Positions 36,690-49,522 of a DNA stretch of 64,000 bases are shown here, piece by piece (position 1 is the stretch's first letter; each line of letters begins with the position of its first letter). The stretch is from Pelargonium x hortorum (Eukaryota; Streptophyta; Magnoliopsida; Geraniales; Geraniaceae): positions 1 to 64,000 of the forward strand of contig JAYMTJ010000004.1 of NCBI GenBank assembly GCA_036897525.1, in the 5' to 3' direction. The notes below the pieces were generated by a model that saw only the letters and a program-made list of their open reading frames with translations, did no database searches and was not told the origin of the DNA. Position numbers and translations under genes: made by a program.

Positions 36690-39600
36690 TTTATACAAGG
36701 CAGACTGTCATCGAACGAAATAGTTTAATTGTTTTGCTACTTTGAAGAAGGGACCCTTAGCGGCGCCTATCTGGTGTATTCTATAGCTGGACGTTCATTA
36801 GTAGATTCTATTTCCTACGTGATTTTTATCACTCAAATAGAAGGAAGTAGTCTCTGCCAAGTATCCAAAATATCTAGAGTTGCTTAATATCATAACAATG
36901 TCATTAGGGTGGGTAACTTAAAGCTCTTATATACATAAAGCTGTCTAGCTCTTTAACTTTTCTTCAATTGGTAGTCTATTTATAGGTTTCAATTTTCATA
37001 ATCTAAACTTGTGATACTATCGTTCAGAATCTAGCTCTATTATGGAAATAGGCTCGTTACCAAAGTCCTTTATATGCGGAGCTGTGTTTTGGTACTTTCT
37101 TTTTACGCGTGCAACTAGCCTAAAGAGAGTCTTAGTGTTAGTGGTGCAGACCTAAAATATGGATTCAGGAAATAGTAAAATGAATTGATGCATAAACGGA
37201 TCCAGAGTCAAATATATTAGGATATAACTTTCATTATTGAAGTGGTTGCTATAGAAATATTCATATACGTAAGACTATTATTGCTCAGATAGGAAGTCCC
37301 TTAGTTCATTATTCTTACTAGATAAAACACTAGAAACACAAGATTAGTCATTTTCACCACTAGGTTGTTAGACTTATACTCTGATTATCAGGCTTGTATA
37401 AAAAGAATTTTTATCTTTATGAGGTATGAGGGCTATATATGAATGAAGTAGCCCCTCCACATTGGCGTAATAGGTCCCCCACTATCTAATACCTAGTATC
37501 CTTTTTGATCTTCTTCTCTTATGCTCTTGGTTGTAGTTCTGGGTTTTTTCACACAATAGTAATACCCGGGCATCTATCTATAAAAAAAAGTCTAGAGATT
37601 ATTCTGGAATGTTTGGACAATTAAACACACTTGAATACCCCGTTTATCAATTACAGTATACCATGTTACAGCCCCCGATAAACTGAAGTAATATATAAGA
37701 GTCTAAGTTTAATTAAGCATAAAATAGATAATGAAAAGAGTATAGATCTAGTTATTGTAGTCCATAATAAAGGCTTCTCTAGTATGATAACGATAGATCG
37801 TCTTAGTTATTGTCTGAGTTGCTCTAGTTCGTTAGAAGCGTCTAATGCGATTCCCAACGATAAGGATCTCATATATAGGGAATACCCCTTCTAAACTGCT
37901 GTTATAAGCCCTCGTGCCTTAGTAGGATTAGGAGTCTTTTCCTTATAGTTTAGGAACTCTCTTAATTTAATAGATTCTTTACTTTGTGTTCTAATTCTTT
38001 TTAGGTTTTAGTCCCTCAAAGAATCCGTTGAAACAGACTTTAACGTGGTATAAAAATGTACCCTTTATTGAGTTAAACTCTATTTGTAGTAGGTAAGAGA
38101 GACTCCTGCTTTCTTTATGAAAAGTAAGTTGAATCAAATTTGTTTGTATGAAAATGAAGTTTTTGGCTTTGCTGAATATAGAGGAATTCTCATAAGTAAG
38201 TAAATGTTTATGAATTAAGGAATTTTTGGGTCTACCAAGCTAGGGAATGAAAAGCAAATAAATAAAATAGCTTTCAGTTTAGGGTTTCATATTTTGCAGG
38301 CACAACTGCAGCATTCCTTGTCTAATCACAACCTAGTGAAGATAGGGAAATTCCTTTCACAAAGATCCATACTACTTTACTTTATTGTGCGTATCCATTG
38401 AAAGCAGGGCTTTTTTTTTTTTACTTTATGTAGTTTCAGGTAACTCTATCCTTTAATTGCTTGTTGAAAAGTTCTTACTTAAATATTAATAGACTCATTT
38501 TTCCTACAAAATCCCTCTCTTTCCTTAACCAAACTAAGAACACTAACGCTATACCATCACGTAAAATTAGGTACTTTTTTATTTTTTATTTTAGCCCTCC
38601 AAAAACACCCATTATTTGAGACCGTTAGCCATATTATAACCCTGTTTAGTAAGAAGGTCAGCTTGTGAAGTAAGAACTTATTCGGAAGATGCGCAGGAAT
38701 CTTTGTCACAAAGAGGTTCAAAATATACGAAAGTTAGTAAATTGCTCAAAAAAAGCAAATCGCAATTTCAATTAGTAGGAAAGACAAAGAAGTATACTAA
38801 CTTTAAAAGTAGACGTGTGTGTTGGTCAACCAGTCCTAAATAATTGTCATTCGAGATAGAGGAGTTATGGGCTGAGTAAAGTAATTTCTAAGTTTATTAA
38901 CGAAAAGTAGGTTAGCACTTATTTAGGGACTTTTGATAAATATTTGTATTCCTGGCTAAGAGTATATAGCTTTGTCTATAGGCGATGTACCTTTATAATT
39001 GAGTATTTTCTGTTAAGGATTACTTATTTTAAACGTGTGAGTAGATAAAAAAGATAAATCCCTATAAAGGGTATAAAAAACTCTTTTACAAAGCACCCGG
39101 CTACTCCCAAAGGAAAAGAGTATCTAATCTAGAGCGAATAGTCCAGGAATCCTGACGGGAATCTCTTCAATTTCTATGTCGTGGGTCTCTTTTCTACCTT
39201 TAGCCCGTCGTGAAACCCAAGTATATGGGGCTCTTTTATTCTACTTCAGTGTCCTTTGTTACAGGTAAACCTCGTTTTTATCAAGCAAAAGTCAAGGGCA
39301 AGTGCTTGATTGAAGCCGGTTTTTTCTAATTTTTGTAACACAGGTAGTCTTTGCTTTTGAGAACTTAACTCTGCAAGGATTTGCTCCACTATAAGGTAAG
39401 GGTCGGTCGTTTCAGAATTTTGAATTACTCTAGCTTGTTAGTACCAGTATAATTTAATTAGGAAGTGCATAAGTCTCTGAGGTATGCAACAAACAAGTAA
39501 TATGAGAATACTTATTGATTTCATTTAATATCCTCGGCTTTTTTGGCAACCCTTTGCTTTGTCTATAAGCCTACTCGCCTCCCAGAATATTCAATTGTTA

Positions 39601-40300
39601 ATCTTGTACTAGATTTTGCCTGACTTAGTTTACTAGGAGTATGTCTTCTTAATTTTTAACTTCTAAGTTACAGTATAAACCCCTTTTTTAACTCCTTAGC
39701 TTGTGTTCCCAAAGAATTTGAGGGCCGCTTTGTAACTTGATACCTCTTTCTTTATTAAAGAAATTAAAGAATGAATATTCTTGTATTATAGTCTAAACCC
39801 AGGATTGACCCACAGCACACTATTGTACAAAATTCCTGCAATTTCGCTTAAATAAGGTGGGGTGTATTATCTCTGAGAACTGGGTACTGACCCCTTCTTT
39901 TGTTACCTTATTGCTCAAGTTCGCCCTTAAAATTTGACTTTACAGAGATCCAACCCTAACAGAAAAGATTTTAAGTGTTAAGCAGGAGCCCTGCTACCGA
40001 AGTTTCGTATTTACATTTTCTATTGGAAAGGGCAAGCCTAGTTCTTTTAGAAGAATAATTCTTTCTACTCACATCTTTCTTTGGTAAAGCGCTTTTTTAC
40101 GTAATAGAAATGAAATTAGCGGTCAAAGTGTACTCTCCAAGGGTTTCTCAAAGGCTAATAGCTTTTCTTTAGAATACCGAGTCTCCACCTACAGAAAGTT
40201 TCTCACATTATACATTAGATATAAATTAGATATGTAGAGGATGCCTTTTATTGCCAGGATACTCTTTTCTTTACGTTTCGTTGAAAAGCTTTTGCAATGA
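36690..40300. other. AT-rich gene-less spacer
   Basis: No gene or RNA recognised. A minus-strand CATAAGAGAAG promoter-like word lies at 37513-37523, without the AT-rich box upstream. A run of 12 T residues occurs near 38410. Confidence 0.5.
37513..37523 (-). promoter_or_regulatory. Promoter-like CATAAGAGAAG (weak)
   Basis: The minus strand reads CATAAGAGAAG, matching the dicot mitochondrial core CRTAAGAGA. The bases before it on that strand (ACAACCAAGAG) are not AT-rich, and no gene lies downstream, so it is probably chance. Confidence 0.15.
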
Positions 40301-43300
40301 AATATGGACCTGACCTCTTAGAAAGTTTAACTTGTTTAGGAAATTCTGACTAATTAATCTAGGGAGTGGAATAGGAGAATATCAGGCTAAAGGAATTAGT
40401 ACAACAAGAAAGCTACAATAACTTCAGTCCTATAAATTGTAAATTGAGTTCTTCTACAGTATAATACTTATCAGGAACTTCTAAACAATAAGAATTATGA
40501 GTCTCTTTCTTTCGTCAAAGTAAGGGAAATTCTTAGGACTATAAATACAAGAGCTACAAGGGATCTATAGAATCAGTTCTCCTAAATAGCAGCACTTGGT
40601 CATTAGATTCCATTATAACAATTCTTTAGAATCCCAACAAACAAGGAATCCTGGTTTATGTCTTAAACTCCTTTACTAGATCGGAATCCAGCTCTCTAGC
40701 ACAAGAGACAAGCTCTTGCCTTTTCCTTTTCTGTTAGTTAGCAAGTCTTAATTTCTTATTTATTCATTATTGTTTAGGTTTTTTAGCAAGTGCCTGGGTA
40801 GGACGTGGTGTTATTAATATTCCCAAAATTATGGAGTGCCCTGGCTCAAAGCAGTGCTTTTAAATTAAAAGTCTTGGGTTTACTACAGGGAGGCTTCTAG
40901 GTTTCCGTTAAGTGGTGTACTTCGAACTTCCCTTTAAGCTACGATCTTTAGAAAGTAACCCGCTCCTAGGGGGGGCGCATAGTAACCGCAAATTAGAAAT
41001 GTAAAAGGTACCCAAATAGGGGGAGGGTTGTTTCAACGATGCCGTATAAAATTTTAGCTACTATCCAGTTTTAGTTATTCCAACTAAATCTAAATAAAAG
41101 ACTCTTAAATTACTAACCCGATTCTTAAAACTAGGTATTACGTGATTTACAAAAAAGTTACTGAGAGCTTCCTTGTCCTTACTTACATATTAAAGTGAAA
41201 GTAGCTTTCGAGTCAGTCAAGGAGTTGTCAGTTTCCAAAAGCGATAAAGCAGATAAGACAAGAGGGGACTTAAAGAGTTTCCTGTTTAGTACTTCTACTC
41301 TAGCAAGCTAAGTGAATTCTAAAACTCCGCTCATTAATAGGCAACTGTTTTAGTCGTTAATTTAGATCCTGTTCTAAACTTCTTGAACAACTCAACGGTT
41401 TCTTAATTCTAAAGGGAAGGGATGTCCTGCTTGCCAGAATAGGTAAGTAATCTAAAAAAAACTGGAAGTAAGTTCATTAAGAGGTCTGCTTCTCTTTAGT
41501 TGTTCTAGTGCCTAAAAGGTAAAGGCATTCTAGATAGTTGGCAAGATTCTATTTGATTTGTATTCTCTTTACGAGTATTACTGAAGAGGTTTTAAAGGTA
41601 CTTATTTATCCCTGAAATTGATTAGTGGATACCTTTTCTTGTTTTAGCAAAGGGTTTTCTAGTTTTTTTAGGGCTTGGGAATTCTTAGGATTAAGCGCTC
41701 CAGTGAATGTCCTTCTTTTTCTGTTACGCAGAGTTTCAGGTTTAACGAGATAGGAATTATTTTCTTTTAAAAGAGTAAGTTCTTATTTGTTTGGTTCCAG
41801 TCTCTGTAGCTTTAGGCTCGTAAGTTCTTTAACAGTATGTAGCAGCTCTCTATTTCCTAGATTTCTTAATTTTAATAGGAAGTTAACACAAATTTCAGTC
41901 TATTTTTTATAGTACAGCTTTTAGAGCATTTAATTAGAATAAAGAAATTGACTGGAATCTATATTCCAGCTTTCACTTGTTAATTAGTTTAGACAAGATT
42001 TATCTTGGTCTTATTGGTTTATTTACCATTTTGACTAAGGAGGGTCTTTATTATAGATGGAAGAAAGTCCTTGTTATTAGGAAGAGTTCTTGGTTTGAGT
42101 ACCTTATCTATTTGTATTTGACCTTCAAAGAGAGGGTTATTAGTTGGTCAAGAAGAACTAAAGAGAATCTATTTCAACAACTTGACAGTCCATCAAAACT
42201 GGTTCTGGAACGAAATAGTGAGCGCGAACGTAGGATCAGCTTCCTTTGCTTCATAGGTTGGCTTACAAGCTACAACAAGGAAGATAATCTGTTTCAACTG
42301 CACTTGCTATTGGCTAGCTAAGATAGATATAGGTTATAAGAAAGGTACTAAGCTCCATAAGATAGAGATTCCAGTTAAAGCTCTCATCAAGAAAATAGCT
42401 AATAATCCAGTTTTGAAGAGTAACACAAATGAAGTAGGGATATAGAGTGCAGGTAATAGAATGAAATGAGGTGCTGAGAATGACAGAATTACTTAGATAA
42501 AGAGTCAGCAAATGTAGTATTATGATAGTCACTTAGTTCCTAGGAGTCTATATATGAATAGAATAAACAATATATAGAATAAGGCAAGCTTTAGCTGGAA
42601 ATGGTGTTAGTTTCAATGGCTTTATTTGAAGCGAAAGTCGTTGGTTTGAGCAAGTTTCTTTTCATGGAATTGAATGGTTAGAAGAAAGCAATTTGAGAGT
42701 ATTTAGAGTTGGTAGGTTCCTAAAAGAGGACATTGAATTCGAGTGGACTCAGTAAGTCATGTAAGATTCTTAGACCTGAATAAAGAGTTATCAAGAATTA
42801 AGAGCTACAGCTTAGCTTACTTTGGACTGTTAGCAATAGAAGAACTAAGAGAATCTATTCTCAGGGGATAGAAGGCAAGTTGACATCTTTCTATTGGGAA
42901 TTAGTATACAATTCTTGCGCTACCATAAAGGGTAGTTATATAAATTCTTTAGCATCCTTTGGAGTCTTAGGGATTTATAGGATATAAGTAGTTCCTTTCC
43001 TAAGCATTATATTACAGTGACAGGCTTCTTAATGCACCTTCTTAGACAAGTACTTCACCGGAATCCAAGCATAGGTTTGTTAGTGGGATAGAGTTTCTTC
43101 GCCTTTGTCATGGATATTATATATCAGTAACGGAAGTACTTTTCTAGGTTTTTTACTGAGACAAGAAAGTTGGAGACTCCTTCTAGATACTTTAGTTTGT
43201 AAGATTTCTTAAATATAGAGGGTGAAACAAGACCTGTTAATATAGCTTGTGTTCCAGGAGGCACTGAGTTCCTAAAATGAGAAACCGGACACTTTAAAGT

Positions 43301-43480
43301 TCTTTAAGTAAGGAGATGTTCCTCTTTTACCGAGAATTCCTATTTCATTTACAAGGAGTACTTTATTCATTAGGTACCCTATATATCCAAACTACTATGT
43401 AGTTAATCTCATTATTAAAAGGAAGTTATTCAAAGAGCTCTATAAAAGTGAAAGTAGGTACTACAAAGTCTAATTCAACA
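40300..43480. other. Gene-less patch
   Basis: Strand-biased spacer words return at 40.3-40.7 and 41.9-43.0 kb. GAAGAACTAAAGAGAATCTATT at 42151 recurs as GAAGAACTAAGAGAATCTATTC near 42840, a diverged short repeat. The 114-codon frame at 41977-42321 starts at TTG, has no internal ATG and matches nothing I know, so I do not call it a gene. Confidence 0.5.
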
Positions 43481-44190
43481 TCAAAGAAGGCCGAGGACGC
43501 ATTTGTTTCTATGAATTGTCACAACTCCGCTCAACAGGTTAAGCCTGCCTGTCTGGTAGTATCTCTTCGGGATGCCCAGGCGCGGCAGAAATGTCCGGAG
43601 TGGGATAAGGTCGCTTGACTCTGTCTTCCTTGAGGAAAAGCAGGAAGGCAAACCTGATCACGGTCGACTAACGGTAAGTCATTCTAGTTCTGGGTGGGAA
43701 AGATGCGGGAAAAAATCCCGAGAGGGATTCAAGATCGGAGTGAGCCTTCAAAGAGCAGTTTCTTCCCTGGTGTGTGCGAGCCTCTTTACCCAAGGAGAAA
43801 TACAGATAGGACTGTGAGCAAAAAAGGAATTGAATCTGGTCGATAGCTCCTACTTCTTTACTGGCATTACGCCATGATAGGTCTTGAAGAAATCGAGAAG
43901 AAAAGATTGATTTCACCTAGCTCGGTAGGCTGTGCTATTTTTCTTGCGTCCTTTCAAGCAGCAATAGCTGTGCTTGTACAGGACTCGAGCAATCTTTTTT
44001 CTAATCGCAGCGAAATCATTTTATTTAAAGTGGAACAAAAAAAGATATAGTTATTCCATTCTTTCTATGCTGCGCCACAGCTCCATTAGTTTTACCGCCT
44101 CAAGAGAGATGAGATTCCATCCCCGAGGTTGCCGAAAAGAAGACTAAAGAGAATCAATCCTTGATTGCCAATGGTCCTAACTCACGACCC
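43480..44190. other. GC-richer mitochondrial-type spacer
   Basis: This island, continuous with the atp9 relic, is richer in G+C and CG than the rest and looks like ordinary, less decayed plant mitochondrial spacer. GCGGGAAAAAATCCCG at about 43706-43721 forms a short hairpin. An 81-codon frame with an ATG start lies at 43572-43817 on the plus strand and overlaps an 82-codon minus frame; neither is recognisable. Confidence 0.5.
43572..43817 (+). CDS. Hypothetical 81-residue ORF (doubtful)
   Basis: An ATG-initiated frame in the GC-richer island downstream of the atp9 relic and on the opposite strand. The product is basic at the start (PRRGRNVRSG) and has a weakly hydrophobic end (AVSSLVCASLF). 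It has no domain, signal or membrane segment that I recognise. Small unassigned ORFs like this are common in plant mitochondrial spacers and are usually not translated. An 82-codon frame overlaps it on the minus strand, so the openness may reflect composition only. Confidence 0.15.
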   Translation: MPRRGRNVRSGIRSLDSVFLEEKQEGKPDHGRLTVSHSSSGWERCGKKSREGFKIGVSLQRAVSSLVCASLFTQGEIQIGL

Positions 44191-44237
44191 TAACTAAAGA
44201 AAAAGAGCCTTGAATGCTAGGCAGTTGCCAGTCAGAA

Positions 44238-44436
44238 CTAAAAGAAAAATAGGATGGAAAAGGACATCATCGACGCGCGAACGGTTAAGGCAAAGGCAAG
44301 AATAGCATATCCGAACAGCTTCCCCAAGTCGTAGGAAGACTACGGAACTAAACAAAGAGCAAAATACGTAAGCAATCCCAATTCCTGCTTTCCCCGAAAA
44401 GGCTATAGTCGCAGACCCACAATCAGCCAAGTTCAT
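44238..44436 (-). pseudogene. atp9: ATP synthase subunit 9 (atp9) pseudogene
   Basis: Subunit 9 forms the c-ring of the mitochondrial F1Fo ATP synthase; the normal plant protein has about 74 residues in two membrane helices. Here a minus-strand frame from ATG 44436 reads SATIAFSGKAGIG, matching the first-helix AATIALAGAAVGIG. At about 44338-44343 the match moves to another frame, which reads KLFGYAILAFALT (family KQLFGYAILGFALT) and ends MMSFSILFFF-stop (family MMAFLILFVF) at the TAG at 44238. The copy is broken: one frameshift, loss of the Q codon in KQLF, a codon gap after FALT that removes the essential proton-binding Glu of TEAIALF, and extra residues in the first half. The usual MLEGAKSIGAG start is not recognisable. 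It lies in GC-richer spacer with no neighbouring gene. It is a relic; a working atp9 is expected elsewhere in the genome. Confidence 0.85.
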
Positions 44437-44446
44437 TCAGTAGACA

Positions 44447-45030
44447 TCAATACCTTATCTTCTCGCACGGGGAAAGAGATTCCCAGCCCAGAGTGGAGAA
44501 ACTCATCAAATCCATCTTGACTGTTGAATCTAGCTTACTCCTTTCCTCGAGTGAGGTTTTCCTTTTTTTTTTAGTCAGGAGTTCTACTTTAGCTTTTAGT
44601 GTTCCAGGGCTTAGGAAAGAGAGGGGTTCTTCTGGTGAGATGTACAAACGCTTAAGGTAAGGGGACGCTGCTACGGTCAAAGGTCGTAGAGCTTATTGTT
44701 CTTCTGAATACGGGTTTATCTTGTGAAATAGGGTCTTAGTCAAGATTTTTAGTGAATATTAAAGATTTGAAGGAATATATCAAGCCAAGCTATCAAGAAG
44801 AGTAGCTACAAGGAAGATAGGTAAACCCTAGTGTATTCTTAAGAAACTTCTTTTATGGCCTTTCTCGTGCACTATAACATTTTGGTACCCTCATGTGTCT
44901 GATCCCAGTCTTATTTGAGAATCCGTACCATTGTATTTAAAGCTTTCCTGATAATATAGAAAGAAGAAACTAGCCAATTCTTATTTCTTTGTTTCTCTCA
45001 ACAGTAAAAAAGCGGTCACAATCATTAAGA
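44447..45030. other. Spacer upstream of the atp9 relic
   Basis: On the minus strand this is the 5' side of the atp9 relic. A 77-codon minus frame (44447-44680) is rich in K, E, S and T and not recognised. It may be former atp9 leader sequence. GC content falls after 44.7 kb. Confidence 0.4.
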
Positions 45031-45032
45031 GG

Positions 45033-45064
45033 AAAATCTCCCCGTCTGTACTCATTTGTGTAAC
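45033..45064. repeat. 32-bp perfect direct repeat, copy 1
   Basis: A 32-bp stretch beginning AAAATCTCCCCGTCTG and ending TTTGTGTAAC is identical to 46843-46874 in the same orientation, 1.81 kb away. Short perfect direct repeats of this size can mediate rare recombination in plant mitochondria. Confidence 0.9.
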
Positions 45065-45069
45065 CTCTA

Positions 45070-46570
45070 AGCATAAATGCTTACCTCTCTCTACCAGCCT
45101 TCTCCATGCCTCCTAGCCCTTCATCCGTCCAAACACCCTAATTCGTATATCTTTCTTGTTGAGCAGAACTGACGAAATGGGAATTTCAAGTCGTAGGTTC
45201 GAGAAATGGACGGAAGATTGGAATGATTGGAGAACAAATGGATTGAAGAGAAGGCCCAGCAAGAGGGGCTTTACGAATGAGGTAAGCTTGCTTAGAGAAT
45301 AGAAGCCAAAAGTCCAAGGAGATTGAAACCATTTTTTAGTCAGTTTGGTTTCTTTAGTTTAATACTAAGGTTTCGGAAGTTCCTTTTATTAGAATTGGAA
45401 GTGCATAAGTTCTATTTGTAGCTAAAAAGGTCTATCAGTCAATTGTGAAGGCAAGGTTTGTAGCTCATCAGTAAGAAGAATTGAGAGGTTAGCTTATGAG
45501 TAGGAGTTTAGGTTTAGGGGTTTCTTTCTTAGAATTTTAGTAAATAATCTCCAATTTGAAGTCCGCTTTTGATGTTGGTGGGTGCTCTTATAGTGTCAGT
45601 CTGTACTCTATCTTTTTATAGCATTAACCTTCTTCACTTTCAAGAGATTAATAAAGGAGACCCGCTAGTATCCTCTTAAACGGAGCATAGAACAGGTGGA
45701 ATATACCTGATTAATAAAAAGTGAGTTCTTATTGTAAGTGCTTTTCCAGTGTATGTACCTAGCTTTTGTTAGTGTTTGACTTCTAGCTTTAACAAATGGA
45801 AGAACAGGGCTTCGCGCCTTTATTTGGCGAGTTCCCGTTTGTCTAGCAGTTTTAAGAGATGGAAGTGTTAATGTTGTCAGTGCTTTACAGTATCTCTAGC
45901 TTAGAGTAGTCTTTTGTGAGTGCTTTCGAGTCTGTATCTGTGGAAAACTTTTTTCTATGCTTCCTAGGTAAGCTTGCTTACTATTTCTTTGATTTTATAG
46001 GAGTTCCGTACTCAAAGTTCTAGAGCTTGACTTTAAGGTCCGTAATAAAATATTAAAGTAGGTAAATCCAAAACTCACTTTCTGAATGTACAAACACATG
46101 TTAATTAAAGGGTAGCCAAAGGACTCCTCTGAACTCCAACTAAAGGGACAGAAAGTCAGCCGAACTCTATCTCATCTCCTTAAACTAAGGCACTCAAAAA
46201 GAACTACTAAGGTGCCTATGGTACACTTGCTGCTAATAGGTAGTCCAAAGCTCTTATAGCCAATGAAACTTCTTTGTTCGCCGAACACTCAACTTCTCTA
46301 CACTATCTACCATGCACTTGAAAGTCAGTCCCAGTCTAAAGTCATGCCAATCTAAGGAAGAACCCACCGCTTACTCCGAACGGAACACTCCAACTAAGTC
46401 TTGTCTAACCTACCTGTCCAAGTCAACTTGCCTAAAGCTATCCAGCCCAAGATTCTCTGTCCCCATAACATAACTAATAAGCTAACCTTCTAAGCTCTCC
46501 AAGGAACACTCTAAGCAAGCTTACCTCTTCTTAAAGCTCAACTCTCCACCCTCATTCGAAACCTGTACTA
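45070..46570. other. Gene-less strand-biased patch
   Basis: C+T-rich on the plus strand at 45.05-45.15 and 46.1-46.6 kb and G+T-rich between. It contains AGGGCTTCGCGCC at 45806-45818, shared with 828-840. TAGGTTCGAGAAA at about 45193 resembles a T-loop, but no stem forms. Confidence 0.45.
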
Positions 46571-46575
46571 ACCCA

Positions 46576-46633
46576 CTCAAACCCTTGAAAGTCAAGTAAG
46601 GAAGTCTCAAACCCTTGAAAGTCAAGTAAGGAA
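46576..46633. repeat. 30-bp tandem duplication
   Basis: CTCAAACCCTTGAAAGTCAA and the next eight bases occur at 46576-46603 and again at 46606-46633, giving a 30-bp period with no mismatch in the shared 28 bases. A recent slippage duplication. Confidence 0.9.
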
Positions 46634-46842
46634 AGTTGATCTTGACTTTTTTTCTCAGTCGAACACTTACTCATCTGTCTAAGGACCCAAACCAAAACGT
46701 TGGAACCTGTGAGAAACATTGCTTCCAGTACCATCAACTAATAGCAAGCCTCATCTCTACCCTTAAATCTCTTAACCCCTGGAATCCCTCACCTTCTATG
46801 CTGGTGAAAATGAAAGTAACCGCAATCCGCCTGCTTACCGCT

Positions 46843-46874
46843 AAAATCTCCCCGTCTGTACTCATTTGTGTAAC
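46843..46874. repeat. 32-bp perfect direct repeat, copy 2
   Basis: Identical to 45033-45064 and in the same orientation. The flanks differ completely (CCGCT before, AAAGAG after), so the boundaries are sharp. Confidence 0.9.
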
Positions 46875-46879
46875 AAAGA

Positions 46880-49440
46880 GTGAGAAAGCAATGTCAAGAG
46901 CTGGGTAGTTCGAGGGGATGATGGCGTTTTTCTCTTCTGCGTCGGCTCTTTCTTTCTCTAAGCTATTTAGTAGATGGTTTAGATAGAGATTGAGTTATGA
47001 CCGGTCAATCAGTAGTCATTTGACAGAAATGAGGTATGAAATCACTCTTGAATTGTATAGGTTCGAGCGGGTTTCTTTGATCTTAGGAGTCGTTGGTTCG
47101 ATTTCTAAAGCAAAAGTAAGCAATTATCATCCTAAAGGAAATGGTAGTCCAAAGCTGTCAACTGCAGTCGATGGAACCTAGGAACCCTCTCTTTCACTGA
47201 CACTGTTGCTGTTGAGAGCTAGTGCTGTTAGTAGCTGATGGTATAGCGTTAGTGTTCTTAGTGGAGCTTGTATTCGTCAGAGCGAGCGAAGTGTAGCTAT
47301 CAACAGCTATTGATTGGCAAAGAAGGGTAGCAGTCGAAAGCCAATGCCTAAGTCCAAGTCCAAAGCAAGGACAAGTTGCTGTCTTAAGTCGGTCAATCTT
47401 ACCTGTTTAGGTCTGAATTGTAGCTCTCTACTAAAGGAACCCGGGCAAGGTTCATGCTTTCTAGGCAAATAGCAAGCTTTTCGGTCAAGAGATTAGGGTT
47501 CACTACTAAGCAAACAGTAGGTCAATCTAGTCAGGTCTTCCTAACTCACTCTAGCAAGTCCTGTCGATGGATGAGGAATAGGACAAGAGCTAACAGCACT
47601 CGCATTCACATTCTCCATCAGCACCGACTTGACCTACTTGCTGCATTCCTCTTCAATTTCTTGCTCCATCGACCAGCAGAATACATCGACTGGGTTTGCT
47701 AGCCGACTAGAGAGTCCTTGGCTTAGCTAGCATTGGGTTCCTAGCAAACAAGTACAGCTTGCTTTCAAAGAACAGATGGATAAGTCCTTCAATTGCCGGC
47801 TTAGTACTTAGCTTTACCGGCTATACAGTTGTTTCAGCTCGCTTTCAAGTTCATTCGTTTATGAGTACTGAATAGATTGACCTACGGTAGCCTTATTCTC
47901 TCTTCCTATTCCACCAACTCTTCCACCAAAACACTAATCCGCTTGTCGTTTTTTTTCATGTCCACTACTTAGTAACCTACAAACACAACCTCTTTGAAAG
48001 TCAGAACGAAGGTACACTCCCTCGAAAGTCCTGTTTAATGTTCTAGCATCTCCTTCTCAGCCGTTCCCAACTAATAAGGATCTCCCACTTAGAATAGATA
48101 AGTCAACTTTCAAGTTCTGTCCTAACCTAAACACTATCTCATTGAATGTCATCCTAAATACCTTAATATGCATCTCCCCAAGGCGCGCTAGCCCTAATAA
48201 GCTACGAATCTCAGTCGAACAAGTGCCTTAAGCAGCTCGACTTCAGTGCTATTGTCAAATAAGTCTATCAGTGCTAGCCGACTAGAGCTTAGCTAGCTGC
48301 ACCGGTAAGCAAGAACAACTGTTTCCATTGCTTTCGACTGTCAATACTGTCACAGTCAACAACTGCTACCAACCCTACTTACCGATCTAGCATGCCCTGT
48401 CGAGGCAAGTTTATCTTGAAATCGTTTCCATTACCTTCTTTGCTTCCAACGAGCAGCACATTCATTAGCAACAATTCCTTAGGCACCTTCTCCTCAGTTT
48501 CCATTAGTTGGTTTGTAGCTTATAAAACAAGAACCCAATTCGAGTTGTTAATGGAATGCAAGTGAAAGTAGTCCAATGCAAGTGTAGTAGGAAGGCCATG
48601 TTATTAGGTGCTGCTAAAGGAGTTAAAGAATTGCTTGTCTTTGCGGTGAAGTGATAGCATGGATGGTAGGGAACAAAGGCAGCTGTGATGGTACACTCAT
48701 GCCATGGTCACTATCAAGTCAATGTCACTCCTTGTCAAGTGCTAATTGAGGGAATTCCTTCCTCACATGAATCAGTCAACTCCACAAGTCAAAGCGTGCC
48801 AATTCCTTGAAAATCCCTTTCTCTAGCTATCTGTATACCTTATAATCTCCAACCGAACAAGACACCTCGGATTCTTATCTTATAACCACTCTTGTCAGCT
48901 AGGTCATGTCGGCTTTGTACTTCTCTTATTAGGATCCTAACTCTAATATCAAACCCTTCATCCTAGGTCCCCAGTCGAACACTCACCCTATCCATCTATA
49001 CAGGTCAAGTGCAAGCCAAATCTTAGCTCCCAAACTCTCTTTCATACCTGCAGAATATTCACTTGCTATTAGGAAGACTGTCAACTAGGACCCTCTTATT
49101 CCTTTTATTCCTTGAAAGTCTACTTATCAGTTCCCCTTTGAATACCAGTCCAATTGCTCTAACGACTCCTTTACGAATTAGGAATAGTGAATCACTCTAC
49201 CGTAGGATGCCTATTCAGCATTTCGAATGTCTTTAATGGTTGCTTGGATGCCTGTGAAGATCTTCTATTAGGAAGAGAGACATACATCTTTCTTTCTGGA
49301 AACTTATTCATCAGTCCTAAAGAGTAATAAGCTAGTGATGTTGAATGAGAGTAAAGGAAACTGAGGAGAAGTAGCCATACTTCTCCGATACCAAATGTTG
49401 TAGTTCTTAGTCTTTATAGTGGCTTTGGGTACTAAGATAA
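46880..49440. other. Gene-less patch of short-word spacer
   Basis: Many short words recur: CTAGCCGACTAGAG at 47699 and 48274, AATGCAAGTG twice within 48553-48585, and GTCGAACACTCACC-type words. ORFs such as 47454-47702 have no recognisable product. No RNA gene is seen. Confidence 0.45.
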
Positions 49441-49522
49441 GGTCAGAGTTGCTTATTAGTGTTTCGGCTGACAGCTTGCACTTTTTCTATTACTTTTACA
49501 GCTCAAAAATGCATAAAAAGGA

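Noticed and set aside
41977-42321. Longest open frame, 114 codons on the plus strand
   Set aside because: It opens at TTG with no ATG anywhere inside, matches no family I know, and its length is within chance expectation for 64 kb of AT-rich DNA.
47454-47702. 82-codon frame in the 47 kb patch
   Set aside because: Rich in S, R, T and L as expected from a C+T-biased spacer; no family features.
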